A DNA stretch of 64,000 nucleotides from Ilyonectria destructans (lineage: Eukaryota; Ascomycota; Sordariomycetes; Hypocreales; Nectriaceae), in assembly GCA_020740775.1 (NCBI GenBank), contig JAHEWK010000004.1:1364001-1428000 (forward strand), read 5' to 3'. A program made the position numbers and the translations under genes. Below are positions 10,425-23,229 of this stretch, in pieces. Under the pieces are notes generated by a model, which saw only the letters and a list, made by a program, of their open reading frames with translations, made no database searches and was not told the origin of the DNA. Numbering within the stretch: the first letter of the stretch is position 1; the number at the start of each line of letters is the position of its first letter.

Positions 10425-12450
10425 ATGTTGCTGGACCAAGTCCCATACGAAATAATCCAGCACCTGCTTTATTATGTCTCCCCCGAAGACAATCTCGCTA
10501 GTTTCCAACTCCTGTCCCACCGTTTAAACCGCCTTGCCAACGAGCCCCTGCTCTGGAAATACCACTGCAGGAGCAGCTTCAGATTCTGGAACCCCGAGCA
10601 TGGATTCCAACGTAGGCTGAAGCAGAGGGCCTCAGAGGCCGACTGGAAGTGCCTGTTCATTCAGCGCAATACTCGCAATGTCCAGATATCTCATCTTTTG
10701 GATGAGATTCTGGCGACCAAAGCCGGCCGCTTAATGAAGTTTGAACAGATCTGTCGGCTGGGGTATGATGCCAAGGACTTTCTCTTGGACCAGTGTCACG
10801 CTGAGGAATCCGCGGAAGATGTTTTGGCGAGACGGTAATTGTTTGGTCGCTTCACTTTGCCACTCGTAGCTAATATTCGTGCTTCAGCTATTATAGTAAT
10901 GCGATTCTGGACAGTATTCACCGAAGCCTCGCTATTGAGGAGTGGCATCGGATCCAGCCCATTAACATCATGCCTGGCGGACCTCCTTCAAACACTAGTC
11001 TGGAGCGGGTACTAGGGGCCTTTGATTTGTTTGTGCTCCACGATCAGCCTGGCGATTTGGATGATGTAGGTTGCCCGTCAACTTGTAAATCCTTAGTGCT
11101 GATAACCCCCCCTAGATCGCTCGCCTGCTGGATGAGAGGGCTTCGGAGTTCCTGAACAGTAGGCTAGGCGTGAATCAGATGACAACACGCCAGAAGGCGC
11201 TGGCACTCAATCGGTGGCTTCGAACCAACAGCCTGACGGGTCTTCGGAATCCCGAGCGAAGTTACCGAAACCTTCGGAACTGTTTAATCGGTCAGGCTCT
11301 ACGTCACGAGGACCATGACTCTATCCCCATTATATCCAGTGCCATATTCTGCTGCATCGCCGAAAGATTAGGATTGCGGGCTCAGTGTTGCTCGTTTCCC
11401 ACCCATGTCCACACTATTGTCTTCGCGGAGCATGGCAAGACATTGGATGGCCTCTCATTGACTCAAGAGGGAGCGCCCCGAGAAATGATGTACCTAGATC
11501 CTTATGGTTCTGATGACGAGATACCAATGGCTACTCTGCAAGCCATGCTGTCTCAATTCGGCTGGCAAGCTAGCACTGATGCTTTCTTGGCTCCGGTGCC
11601 CCCCATCTCTGTTGCGATGAGGACTGCACGTAACATTAGAGCCACCTCCGCAAGAGCAGCTGAGTCCCGAGACCTGACTGACCCTGAGCTCACACAGCTC
11701 ATGAGCGGAAACGGTTCCATGAACATGGATGCCGCCCTCTACTCTGCCTTGTGGGCGGCTCTCCTGATGACGCCTGCCAATGTCTTCGCATGGGACGAGA
11801 GTCTAGAGCCATTCCTCCGCCGCTTTGCCAAAAGTTGGCACGAAGACGCGTGGCTGGTCGAGAAATATCTTATCCCCTTATACGACCAGTTTACGCCCCT
11901 CCGAGATAGATTCGCCCGCAATGGTCCTCAGGGGTGGGACGACCCCCGGGAGATCCTGGGTCTTGTGCGAGAACTAGACGGCCTAACGCCTCCTGTTTTT
12001 CGAAGAGACCGCGAGGGTATGCAGTCAGTGCCGTACAAGATTGGCCAAGTCTTTCAGCACAGAAGATATCGATGGATCGGAGTCATCAACGGTTGGACAG
12101 ACCAGGGGACGCGCCGGCTTCCCATGCCGCATACGGTGGCTATCGACGAGACGCTGGATGATAGCAGTGACACTGAGCTGCCCAGCCTGGTGCGTCCTCG
12201 TAACCAGACCTTCTACACCTGCCTGTAAGTCACTCTAGCTAGTCTGGAATATCCACACCACTAACACCGGTTTAGACGCACAACGGGACCCGAGCGACAC
12301 GTAGTTGCCGAGGACAATATTGTGCTAATACAAAATGCGGATGAGATCCCAGAAAGTATACTTCCATTGGCTGGGAAGTTCTTTAAGAGATTCGACAGGG
12401 CTACTTGTAGTTTTGTGTCAAACATCAAGGAGCAGTACCCAGATGATTAG
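10425..12450 (+). CDS. F-box protein with transglutaminase-like and YccV (hemimethylated-DNA-binding-like) domains, FBXO21 type
   Basis: Exons 10425-10834, 10888-11065, 11116-12224 and 12276-12450 (introns of 53, 50 and 51 bases) give 623 residues. An F-box at residues 3-47 (QVPYEIIQHLL..., then LWKYHC) should bind Skp1 in an SCF ubiquitin ligase. The middle region (roughly 190-390), with LRNCLIGQALR and FPTHVHTIVF, resembles the SirB1-like transglutaminase-core-2 fold. The C-terminal part (about 490-600), with YKIGQVFQHRRYRWIGVI and a trailing EDNI, is a YccV-like domain. This order is that of animal FBXO21, whose fungal relatives are poorly studied. Substrates cannot be read from sequence. 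The start ATG lies directly before the F-box. Confidence 0.9.
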
Positions 12451-12836
12451 AGCACTGATTTGCCTCTTCTCTTCTCTACTTTCATTTAATTTCCTCTTTC
12501 TTTGGCTAGACGTGCCTTTCTAGACGCAGAATGAAAATGAAGCTCGTTTTAGAAATAGGGGACATGACCGGCGTTAGAGACGACTTACGAGATTTTAGTT
12601 TTGAGAGGCGTATGACTATCGTGGAATACGCCATCAAATGACCAGCAACACAGATTCTAGGAGGACTAGATATTCATGAACCGATCTTTTGACTGTTTGC
12701 CTCTTGCGAAAGTGACCGATGACGTTTTCTACCACATAATGCCCTGCCTTGAGCCCGCTGTTCAGAATGACATGGCTGAAAGCCTACATAGCAGAAGCAA
12801 ATTGAAGAAGGACCTTCTATCCCATACCCTATGCTC
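12451..12836. other. Convergent 3' spacer
   Basis: This spacer lies between the converging F-box gene and UCH gene and holds only their 3' ends. It has no coding signal or recognisable RNA gene. Confidence 0.7.
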
Positions 12837-14512
12837 TTATGCGCCACTTTTTATCGCATCTTCCAAGACCCCCTTTTCAGCGAGTTTCTTCACCCACTTG
12901 TGTAGAGCAGGGCCATAATCCTTCTTCCGGCCCTTGACACGCTGCTCGTCATCGGCAATGGCCATTAACTCGGCGCGATACTCGCCCATGGCAGCCTTTA
13001 CTTCAATAACGAGCTCTTGATGCAGCGCGTATGCATCGCTTGTCTCTAAACCAGTCCCCGCGCACTTCTCTCGTATGCCCTCTGGGACATCTGCCTCGAT
13101 GATGGCTGGCTTGCTGAGGTTAAATTCGGAAAGTTGTGACTCGTCATCGATGTCGAGCGGACTAGGCTCGGCGACGACGAGTTCTGTAAATGTGGAACAC
13201 GCCTGCAATTGAGCGTGAAGATGACGGAGGGATGCGACGGCGCGAGCAATTGCTTGGGAGTGGGCGGCGAGCGGGCTTTGGCATAGCGCGAGGAGATTGA
13301 AGGACAATTGACTCTCTTCATACTGCAGCATGCGGCCTTCGATCTGGGGCCGGGCAATGCTCGTCCAGTCACCTGAGGATACTGCGTCTGGAAGGATGGT
13401 GAGCAACTTTACATGTCAACTCGTGAACAATGGATGCTTACCTAGCCTGTGAGGCTTGCTCTTCAGCCCATCCAGTTCCCAAACATAACCTCCCGCAGGA
13501 ACATATGCGATAAAGTGGAACCCATATTCAGGTTTGACTTTCTTCTTCCTGGTTGTCTTCCTCCCCTTTTTTGGCGCAGCGCGCTTCTTGACCTTCTTGG
13601 AACTCGCTTCCGATACCTCGTTCTCCAAGCACAAGTCGGCGTTGAGGTGATCCATACGGCGGGTAAAGGAGTTGTGGATGGTGCGGATAAATGTGTTTCG
13701 GCTGAGTTGGTGGCCACGGAGGGGGGTGCTGAGGTGTTTCGTAGATTCCTTGAAGTCGCGGAGATTTTGGCCTAGGTCTATCCCATCGGCATTCATGATG
13801 ATGTTGAGCAACGCGATGGTGGCGCACGCATTGTCGGTGGTCTGGGAAGTATGAGAAATGGCTTGCTGCTGGTGAAGGCGCCTACCTGGTTGGCGAACCA
13901 TACGTCGCTTGTGTCTTCGTCCTGGTCCACATCATCATGGCCTGGGACATATTGAAAGAGAAATATTAAGCCGAATACAGGTTTCCTGGAGGGATGTGAG
14001 TGGAAGCCGTGTGATTAATCGAGGAGTCTCACGGTAGGATGTCAAGAGAATCCTGGTCGATGGTGAAGATCTCCTGAGCTTTGACATGCTTGACGCCTAG
14101 ATCTCGCAGTATAATATTGAAGAATGCCTGAGCTCGTTAGACACAGTCCGCACAGCGCAGACACAATGGGTTTCCTGACTGGTTCTGACTCCAGCTCGAT
14201 CCAACCCTCCCATTCTTGGACGTCCTTGGAAGTGAGTGGCGCCAGTGCCTCATCCAGTAACTTGTCGGGGGGTGCAGTAACGTGGTTTGCCGCCTCGCTA
14301 GCTTTGCGCTTGGGGTTACGACTCGGCTCACTCATAGTGGCCGATACGTCCGCAGCCTGTTGTGGGCTGCCTGCGAGGCGGCTGGCTAGGCGAGATGATC
14401 TGCGGGGAGGAAACTGTGCTGCTTGAGTCTCGATGAGCTGCGGCGGCGGGTCAGCTTTTGTGTCATGGGCCATGGTGATGGTATCTGTGATGACGATGGT
14501 TGATGAATGCAT
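12837..14512 (-). CDS. Ubiquitin C-terminal hydrolase, UCH37/BAP1 type (peptidase C12)
   Basis: Exons in reading order are 14180-14512, 14033-14127, 13886-13985, 13442-13841 and 12837-13387, giving 492 residues. A second in-frame ATG at 14473 would give 479. The UCH domain starts at GWIELESEP. Catalytic residues are visible: oxyanion Gln about 176 six residues before Cys about 182 (QTTDNAC), His about 285 (YGFHFIAY) and Asp about 300 (WELDG). The C-terminal helix-rich part, ending near RVKGRKKDYGPALHKW, is ULD-like, as in proteasome-bound UCH37. Between Cys and His lies a Lys/Arg-rich insert (about 257-280), possibly a nuclear localisation signal. The first donor, GTCAGG, is unusual; it is used because the conserved ESEP-AFFNI join needs it. 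The enzyme trims ubiquitin from conjugates at the proteasome or on chromatin. Confidence 0.9.
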
Positions 14513-15689
14513 CCTGAAGAGCGAGCATTGGGATTTGAGTAGCGGAAGTTGAGAAATGGTTGTTTAGGAACTCGCAGTATGGGAGAATCAACACGTGAGA
14601 GGTGTGAAATGTGTGAAAGGTGTGAGAGGTGAAAGGAGGGGTGTTGGGTTGGACGGGTGAGATATGGGCATTTCGATTGTGCTTGTGCTTGTGCTTGTGC
14701 AGTAAAGAAAAAGCCGAATTCAGCTTTGAACAAAAGCTGAGGAGGCATGGCGTTGACCGCGTGCAGACAGGTTGCCAAGTTGCCTGCTGCCCCAGGCATT
14801 CAACCCTTTGCCTGACAAGTTGTGGCCGTGATGGATAAACGTCCCGGTGGCGGAGGGTCTGAACGCATGGGAGTAGAAGGAGACAGAAACAGAAGCGGAG
14901 ATCACTGACAGGGAACTCAAGACTTGCTACATGAGAGCTTGATATCTAATGATTACGTGCCGCGGCTCTCGCCCAACAGTGGAATCTGGGGCCGGGAGTT
15001 TGTTGTTGATGCGGCCGTCCGTTCCGCGGGCTCAGGCCGGGTGTTGGCAGTAACTGCGTGTCGGTGGCACTTGTCTGCCTAGGGGAGAAACAGCAAGCAA
15101 GCCAGACATCGGCTTTTCATATAGAGAGGACCTCTGAGAGCAAACGTGTGTCGGATCGGGGCTGGGCGCCTTTGCTCGTAGTCAATTTGGGAGCGAGATG
15201 ATATCTCATGGATGTTTGCATGTTGCAAGGATAGCTCATGAAGCTGGCTTAGGGAGGGACATTGTAAATATACGTCTCTGCCCCTGGTTTTCGACCAATC
15301 ACCGGCGGCCTCTGTGCGCCAAGCCCCCCAACTCAACGTCTTCAGTGGTGAAATTCCATGCCGTGCTAGCGCACAAAGGAGCTCTGCAACCAATCAACAC
15401 CCCTGAAACCGCCCATTGGGCGCTGAAGCTGGGGGTAGCTCTAGCGCATTTCCCAGTGCACAGCGCCAGCGCAGCAGCCTGTTTCCTCGGGCTTGCACAA
15501 GTCGCGTTCTGACGTGACGGCTTTTGTCCAAGGAATTTCTGTCTTTGCTCACGGTGCAAACCACCATTGTTGCTTCGACACCACCACACCACGACATCGC
15601 CGCCCACGCTTGCTCCCTTGGCCGGCCGCGATCGTCCACCGGTCCTGCTTCTCTCCTAGGCGCCACTATATCTACGGAATGCGAATGCG
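14513..15689. other. Divergent promoter region, UCH / Pom152
   Basis: About 1.2 kb lie between two divergent start codons. The stretch contains the (ttgtgc)4 repeat at 14677-14700 and several short open frames without family resemblance. I see no gene. Confidence 0.6.
14677..14700. repeat. (ttgtgc)4 hexanucleotide repeat
   Basis: Four perfect hexamer units lie about 165 bases upstream of the UCH start codon. This is a simple-sequence tract with no known role. Confidence 0.9.
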
Positions 15690-18600
15690 ATGAGCTCAAC
15701 TCCCCGCCTGCGGTCTGGGTTTCCAGCAACCCCAGCTACCGCTGCTCGACGATACAACCAACAACAACAGACCCCCTCCTCGGTCGGCTCAACCTCTTCT
15801 GCTAAGAGCTCTGGCGCCAGGTCACCGACTCTGCCACTGGCTCCCGAGAACACTCCCTCGCAGAATCCCGCCAACCAACCCGTCATCCCTTTGACCGTCC
15901 TCGATGCTCCTCAGCAGCGCCTGTACGCCTTTGGCATCTACGTCTTGCTCTGGGCATGGAAGCTCTACGACTGGCTTCAGGTGATTGAGGATGGAGAGAC
16001 ATCATGGTGGCTGTTCTTGAAGTGGATCTTCATTGACTTTGCCTTCCTCTTCGGCATTCCCGAATTGAGGATACCCTGGCTTGAGCTATCACAGCCCGTT
16101 GTCACCACCTTCTTCTCCGTCCACCTCGTCATCAACTACATGTTGATGTTTAATATCCCCGTATGTGGACGAGCCAATACCCCCTTATCAACACAAGCTA
16201 ACTTGCAGCGCTAGATCCCATGGCAATCATGGATCCTCGGCTTCGCCAAGGTCCTGTACGATCGTGAACTTTCCGTCTCGGAGCACAATGTCAAGGTGTC
16301 CAACATTCTCAACAACCATACTCTCATCATGGGAAAGCAAATCATCAACATTCTTCCCGAGGGCTCCGCTGTTCTCAACCCCGAGCATCACCCCTTCTGC
16401 TTGAGCGGAAAGAGCAAAACCGGCATCTCTCTGCCCATCTACTTCAACGCCAGCATCCCCGCCGAGATTGAACTCATTCGAATCGACCTCGAAACGAACA
16501 AGGAGGAGACGATCAAGGTTCCCAACCGGGAAGTGACCAAGGTTGCGAAGCAAATCCGGGACCACACGTCCGATCAACCCACAGCTGGCTTTCAGTGGGA
16601 ATACTCGGTTAAGAAGCCGGGTGTCTACAGGCTGGGAAGGGTTTTGGATGAGTACAAACTCGAGGTTCAGCGAACCACCAAGGACACCTATGTTGTTCCT
16701 TGTCCCGAGGCTAGGATTAAGGCGACTACCGACCCGCGGCGATGCATTCACGACCTCTCGGATCTGTCCCTCGAGGTAGTGGGAACACCGCCCCTGAAAA
16801 TTGAATACAGCCGTACCATCAACGGCAACGACCACAGCTTCCACTTCCAGAGTCTCCAGCCCGATGGCTTCTCATCGCCCCTCCTAGGCGCTTCTTCAAA
16901 TCTCGTCATGGAAGTTGAAAACGATATTTCGTGGGTTCGACCATCAAAGGTTACTGTTGGCCTGAACGAATCGATGACCTCGCCGGGGGTTTGGCAGTAC
17001 TCTATCGATAAAGTCCACGATGCATTCGGAAATGTTGTCGAGTATGCTCCATCCGAGGATGATCTTGACAAGCCTAGACCCAAAGGCCTGACTCACAAGT
17101 TCACTGTCAAGAAGCGACCCGAGATCCGCATGCATGGCTGTGACCTTCGAACCCCCCTCAAGGTCGCCAAGGGTCATTCCGCTAAGCTTCCTGTTCGTTT
17201 TGCCATGGCTGGCCGTGTCGCTGATACCTCCCACGACATCACATGGGAGTTTTCACCCATCGACTCTCTTACTAACAGCGGAGATCATGGCGACAAGGTC
17301 TCCATTGCTAAGTTTTCTGCCAAAAACTCGGACGACAAGCCATCAGTTTCCGAGCCTGGTCTCTATACATTGAAGTCAGTGTCCAGCGACTCTTGCAAGG
17401 GAGAGGTTAACGAGCCATCTTCTTGTCTCCTCCTGAACCCACTTGAGCCTCACCTCTCTGTCCGGTCCGATGACATCCCTGACAAGTGTGCTGGCAACTC
17501 CGTTGGTCTGCGTGTTGACTTGGACCTCGTTGGAACGCCCCCATTCGTTGTCCATTACAACATCATCTCAGAGGACCTTGTGGAAAGCAAGGCGCACCCT
17601 GTCCCTGGTCTCCGATCTCAATTGGACTTGGTGCCTACGGTTGCTGGTCACTACAAGTATGTCTTCAAGTCTATTGACGATGCTATCTACACTGGTCTGC
17701 CTCTCACAGGCGAAGACAAGGTGCTAGAGCAGATCGTCAAGCCTGCCGCATCGGCATCTATCGTTTCTTCGACCAAGACCATCGGTGCCTGTCTGGATTC
17801 CGAGGTGGAACTGAACGTCATTCTCTATGGCGATGCCCCATTCAACCTGGAGTGGGAAGTCGTGCATGAAGGAAAGCGAAAGTCAGAGCATGTCAATGGT
17901 ATCGAGGACAACCAGTTTAAGATCAAGACTGGCACACTTGGCAAGGGAGGCGAGTATATCCTAGCTCTGAAGAGCATCCAGGACAAGCGAGGATGCCGCG
18001 CATTCCTGGAGGACGAGGTCAAGATTGCTGTCCGACGACAGCAGCCCCGTGCTGCGTTCGGTCTCGTCGAGCACAAGCAAAGCATCATGGCTGTCGAACA
18101 TGCATCGCTGGACCTGCCTCTTCGTCTCCAAGGAGAATCACCGTGGACCATCACTTATCGAAACATCAATGGCAGTGGCGAGACCATGACAAAGATTGCA
18201 AGAAACCCCAACGATGACATCCGCGTCAAGTCTCGTGGCGACTGGGAGATTCTTGATGTGAGGGACAACCAGTGCCCCGGAATTGTTGATCAAGTCGCAT
18301 CCAAGTTCCGAGTCGATTGGTTCCCACGCCCAGAAATTTCTCTGGTCGCGATGAGCAGCATCACTTCCGAGAACGACAAATTTATCAAGCAGCAAGTCTG
18401 TGAAGGCGACATTGATGGGTTTGAGGTCAACCTCAAGGGTGAGTTGACCCTTCTCCTGAGGGTAAAAATTCTTACTGACATATCGCAGGTTCTCCTCCTT
18501 ACCGCGTGGAGTACGATATTAACCACAAGCCCTTCCACGGTTCCAATGCCATCACCCGCAGGGCTTTTGACGCTGCTCTATCCAAGGCAGCCATCTCCAT

Positions 18601-19579
18601 GGACACTACCAAGGCTGGTGACTACACTTACGAGTTCTCTCCTCTTGCAGATAATCTCTACAACAACAAAGACAAGAACCTGAAACCTCTGATCATCACG
18701 CAACGCGTCAACGCGAAGCCGTCCGCTGGATTCACCAAGCCAGGACAGTCGTTCAAGTTCTGTATGGAGGAACAAGAGAATGAAGACAAGATCCCCATCA
18801 CCCTTAGCGGAGTGGCACCCTTCTATGTCGAAGTCGAGATCAAGCACCAGGCTGGTTCTCCCGCCGAGACCTATAGCATCCCGTCAATCGACTCGAAGTC
18901 GTACGGCATGAGGATTCCTCGACAGCACCTCCGCCTCGGCAGTCAGCATGTCCGCATCCGCACCGTCCGTGACGCGCGTGGCTGCCAGCAGAAGTTCGAG
19001 ATCGGCGGCCCATCTGTCCAGATCCAACTCTACGATGCCCCGTCCATCTATCCCCTAGAATCCCGCCAGGACTTTTGCGTGGGCGAGCGCATCGCCTACA
19101 CCCTTTCCGGAACACCGCCCTTTGACATCTCGTACGACTTCAACGGCAAGTGGAACGCCAAGTCGCCCACAACCAACTTCCGCCGCATTGCCGAGAAGCC
19201 TGGCGACTTCATCATCACCAGTGTCTCGGACAAGGCGTCCGAATGCCGCGCCGCCGTCAACCTCCCCAAGACGATCCACCCGCTGCCCAGCGTCCAGATC
19301 AGCCGCGGCAAGCAGTCGCGCGTCGACATCCACGAGGGCAACGAGGTGGACATCCTCTTCGAATTCTGGGGCACGCCGCCTTTCGAGTTCACCTACACCC
19401 GCAGCACCAACGAGAAGAAGGGCCAGAGGAGCGTCGTTCTCGAGACCCGCCACGACGTCTCGTACGAGCACAGCAAGGTCGTCAAGGCGAGCCAGGAGGG
19501 CACGTATGAGGTTGTCGCCATCAAGGACAAGTTCTGCTCCTTCTCGACACAGCAAGTAGAGAAGCGGGATGGCCGGTGA
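15690..19579 (+). CDS. POM152: Nuclear pore membrane-ring nucleoporin Pom152
   Basis: Exons 15690-16160, 16215-18438 and 18489-19579 (introns of 54 and 50 bases) give 1261 residues, close to fission and budding yeast Pom152. The N-terminus is a Ser/Thr/Pro-rich pore-side tail. Hydrophobic segments follow at about 79-97, 107-122 and 137-155. The remaining about 1100 residues should lie in the perinuclear lumen. They contain at least eight repeats with a G-x-[PA]-P-[FLWY] signature (for example [63 protein letters not shown]), matching the known string of Ig-like folds. The protein forms the luminal ring of the nuclear pore. The first acceptor must be at 16214, because using the ttgcag at 16208 brings a stop. 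Confidence 0.94.
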
Positions 19580-19850
19580 GAGTATAAAGAAGATGAAGGA
19601 AAACTTGGGCTAGATGGGATGGATTATTAGGGATTGTAAAGGATGTCCAGCAATGAAGTGGAAGAACTCGTATATAATGCATCTATACCATGGCACGGCG
19701 TTAAGTAGGGACAAACTAGGTTGAATAAGTGAAAGATATGTGTTCATTGACACTATGGTACCGTGACTGCTTTTATCTATCCGTACTTTTAATACTTCGC
19801 GGGTATATATTCAACGACATTATCCCTTGCTGGGTAGTCTATTCAACCTC

Positions 19851-22800
19851 CTATTCAACCTCTTCGATCTTCTTGATCAGCTCGCCGCCAATCCTCGCAA
19901 TCTCCAACAACACGGCTGGCCGATTCACCTCAACCACATCGTCCTCTTCCCCATCTACCTTCTTGAAGTTGTACGGCAAGCCAGCGCGGAACTTCTGCTG
20001 TTGAAGCTTAGGGTTCCAGATGGCGCCAATGACGGCATCATCATCATCGTTGCCGCCGCGGAAGAAGACCAGCGTGTCGTCGTAGACGCGCTGCAGCTCC
20101 TGTGCGAGAACATCAATCGGGTGTGCGCGGACGGGCAGGGGCGCGCGGCCGGTACGGTCGTCGAGGTTCTTGAAGTGGGAGACGCGGCGCGCGGCCGGGT
20201 CGGTGGCGGCGTCGCGGAGGATGCTGCGGAGGGCCTTGGGGGAGAGGTGGAAGAGGACGTCGTAGTCGGTGAGGGAGGTGTCGAAGAGCGCGGCCGGGTC
20301 GAGGGTGTAGTCGGAGTCCTTGAGGAGCTTGCAGGCAGCCTTGGCGAGGCGTGTCATGCGTGAGGCAACGAGCTTGGAGGGGCCGGTGCGGGTGTACTCG
20401 AGGCCTGAGGGGGCGTTTGACGTTGCCACGAACATGACGGCGTGGTTAATGTTGGGATCGCGCTTGCGCCACGTCTCGAGCTCTCGACGAACGCCGGCGC
20501 GGTCATCGCTGGTGAGGGTCTCGGCGGAGTCGACAATCAGTGGCTCGTCGCGCCAGTCCCAGCGGGAGAGGAAGGATAGCGTGCGCAGAAAGCCAGTGGC
20601 CACGCTGGTGGGAGCTCTCCAGGGGTAAGGCTGGAGGAAGACGTGCAGGACGAACATCTCGATGAGCTCCTCGCTAATGTGGCTCGAGAGCTTGTGGCTG
20701 TTGAACCAGTGCTTGACTAGGCGAATCGTCTGGGAGAGAGGGTGCAGCCTTGTGCAAAAGGTCGCGATGGTCTGCGAGTGGAGGGGCAGGGCGGCGAAGA
20801 ACCAGTTGGACCTGGCGAGCACGGCTTCCGACTCGTCGCGGACGTGATGATCCAACGTCTTGTTGGAAATCTGTCTCTCCAGAAGAGTCTGTTCCATGTC
20901 GCAGTGGATCCTAAGCCGGAACGACGCGCCGTTGTCGTAGACGATGTCAAGATACGCTAGGTTCTCAATGCCAATGTCCTTGTTTTCTCGGCCCAGGTAT
21001 GTGGTGATGGTGTCCTTGGCAGCGGTGAGACGCTTGTCGAAATCAAGGAGGAACTCGATTTTGGCCTCCTGGATGGCGACGAGGTTCTCGGGCCATTTGC
21101 TAGTGGCCTCGAAGTAGAGGTTGACGTCGATGGGCTGGATGGAGCCGTTGTGGAAGCCCAAGATCGGAGGTTGAATAGAAGCGTACCGAGCAGCCGGTGA
21201 CACAGGCGAGAGCTGCCTGATCTGCAGTGGTAGTTCTTCTAGGTTTCGGATGTCGGTTTCGAGAGTCTGGAACGACCGTCTTGCCGCATCAAAAGCCTCC
21301 TTGTCCAGGTGAGTCAAGCTAATGACTGAGGACAAGCCAGCGCCCAAGGCCGTCAGCTCCTCCTTGACAATCTTCAGGTGGCGCTTCAGCGCATGGGCGG
21401 CAATCTCTTCGCAGATCTCGACAGGTCCCTTGCTGGACCACTCGACGCATTCGAGGATGCTTCCATCTTTGAATCGACGAAGCTCGGCCTTGTCACCCCA
21501 GAACTGGCGGAATCTGGCAGCGTCCTTTTGCTCTTCTGCAGGAGGACCATGCTCCATCTGGCGAGACATTTGCATGGAATCAAAGACGACAGAGAAGTGG
21601 ACCTTGCCGGCATCAGCAGGTGGGGAGGAGCTCAGCGACCAGCCCGCCTTCAGAGACTGCTGAAAGTGAACAAGCTGTGCCCGGTTTCCATACGCCTTCT
21701 TCAGAATCTTGTGCGCTTCCAGGCTGAAATCCCAGGCCGGTCCGCGGCGGTCAGGCGACTTTGATGACTTGGAAATATCAGGACTCTTGATTTCGAAGAT
21801 GGCGTCGAAGGTCTGCAGAGGCGCATCGGTCTTGATAATGAAGGTCGGCTCAAACTTTTCGGCAGCCTCGTCGGCTAGGAGGTCGGTCGTCGACTTGGCA
21901 TGTGTCTGCAAGAGACTCGCTGACCACGGGCTCATCTTGGACAGAATGTTGAGCTCTCGGATCGGGTCAAACATGACGGGGCCAGATTCTCGGACGGAGT
22001 CGACATTCGTTTTCGAGGAAGCAAAGACGAAGGGCTTCTTGTTGAAGTCGGTGGTCGAGAGAAACTGCACAGCAGCCTTGAACAGCTCAGTGCTGCTGAG
22101 GGCAGTCGAGAGCGCTGCTTGGCCATTCCGGCCACCCATCTGAAGCAAGAGAGCAATCATGGCAGCCCACTCAAAATGACCGAATCCGCCCTTGGACACA
22201 GAGCTACCGAAGCCCCTCTGCTGGAGCCAGATCCTGCCGAGGGCACAGGCATCAGGGAAGGCTGGACATTCGGTCTTGGTGTGGGTGAGGAGTTTAAGAT
22301 AGGAGATGAAAGTCTCCTCAGCCTTGAGAGTAGAGTTGTAAAACGGAGTGCCGGATTGCGCCGCCTTCTTGTCGTCGGTCTCTCCGCTTCGGTTGCTGTT
22401 CGAGGTCGGCAGCAGCTTGTTCTTGGGGAAGAGTCCCTCAGGCGCACATGGAATAAGTCGAATGACGTATGAAGGTGTGGAAGACTTCTTTTTCTTCTTA
22501 CTCGCCTTGCTCTTGGCCGTCTTTTCGGGCTCCTCCTCCTCTTCTTCCTCCTCGGGCTTAGGTTGCAGGACGAGGACGGGCAAAAGAGGATTCTCGTTGA
22601 GACACTCAAAGCTCAAATCCATGGACGCTCCGAGCTCCTTCTTCAGGTGGGCGGCAATGTACGCAATGTAGTAAGCTCGTCGGTAGAAGTAGCGCATGCT
22701 GGTGTAATCCTTGTCCTGGAACATGGACTTGGGCATCTGGACGACCATGTCGACGCCAAACTGGCCCTGGGTCTTGACCATGGACTTGGATACGTAGCTG

Positions 22801-23229
22801 CCGACGACATTGTACTGGGCGGGCTTCTCGAACGACAGCTTGTAGGGGGCATCCTTGGCGGGCTTCGGCTCGGGGTAAGGAATGACGATGCGGTGCTTCT
22901 TCTCAAACTTGGCCGTGGCCTCGGTGATCTGGGAAACGGTTTAGCATGCGAGGTTGCGGCGCAAGACCTGACGGCGGACTCACGGGCACAGGGTCGTGAG
23001 GAGCCGCCGACCCAATGGCCTCCTTGAGGTGGTGCAAGTGGTCGTCGACGCCCTTCAATGCCTTGCCGTAGTCGAGTTTGGCTTCCTTGAGCAGCTCGTC
23101 GGTCTGCAGGACAAAGGTGCTGGCGGTTGAGACGCGGGCCGAGCTGCGCGCCTCGAAGTCGATGAGGGCATCGTGCCTCAGGCCGGGGCGCGAGTGGTCG
23201 AGCTTCCGGCGCTTGAAATTGGACTGCAT
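19851..23229 (-). CDS. UTP22: U3 snoRNP / small-subunit processome protein Utp22 (Nrap family)
   Basis: Two exons, 22984-23229 and 19851-22928, with a 55-base intron, give 1107 residues. The N-terminus (SNFKRRKLDHSRP) is basic and nucleolar-like. The body shows Nrap motifs throughout, such as FGVDMVVQMP near the start, GFGHFEWAAMIALLLQMGGRNG, and PILGFHNGSIQPIDVNLY. Near residue 190 there is an acidic run followed by a Lys-rich run. Utp22 is a catalytically dead nucleotidyltransferase-fold scaffold. In the UTP-C complex with Rrp7 and casein kinase 2 it helps assemble the 90S pre-ribosome. It is convergent with POM152 across only 271 bases. Confidence 0.95.
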
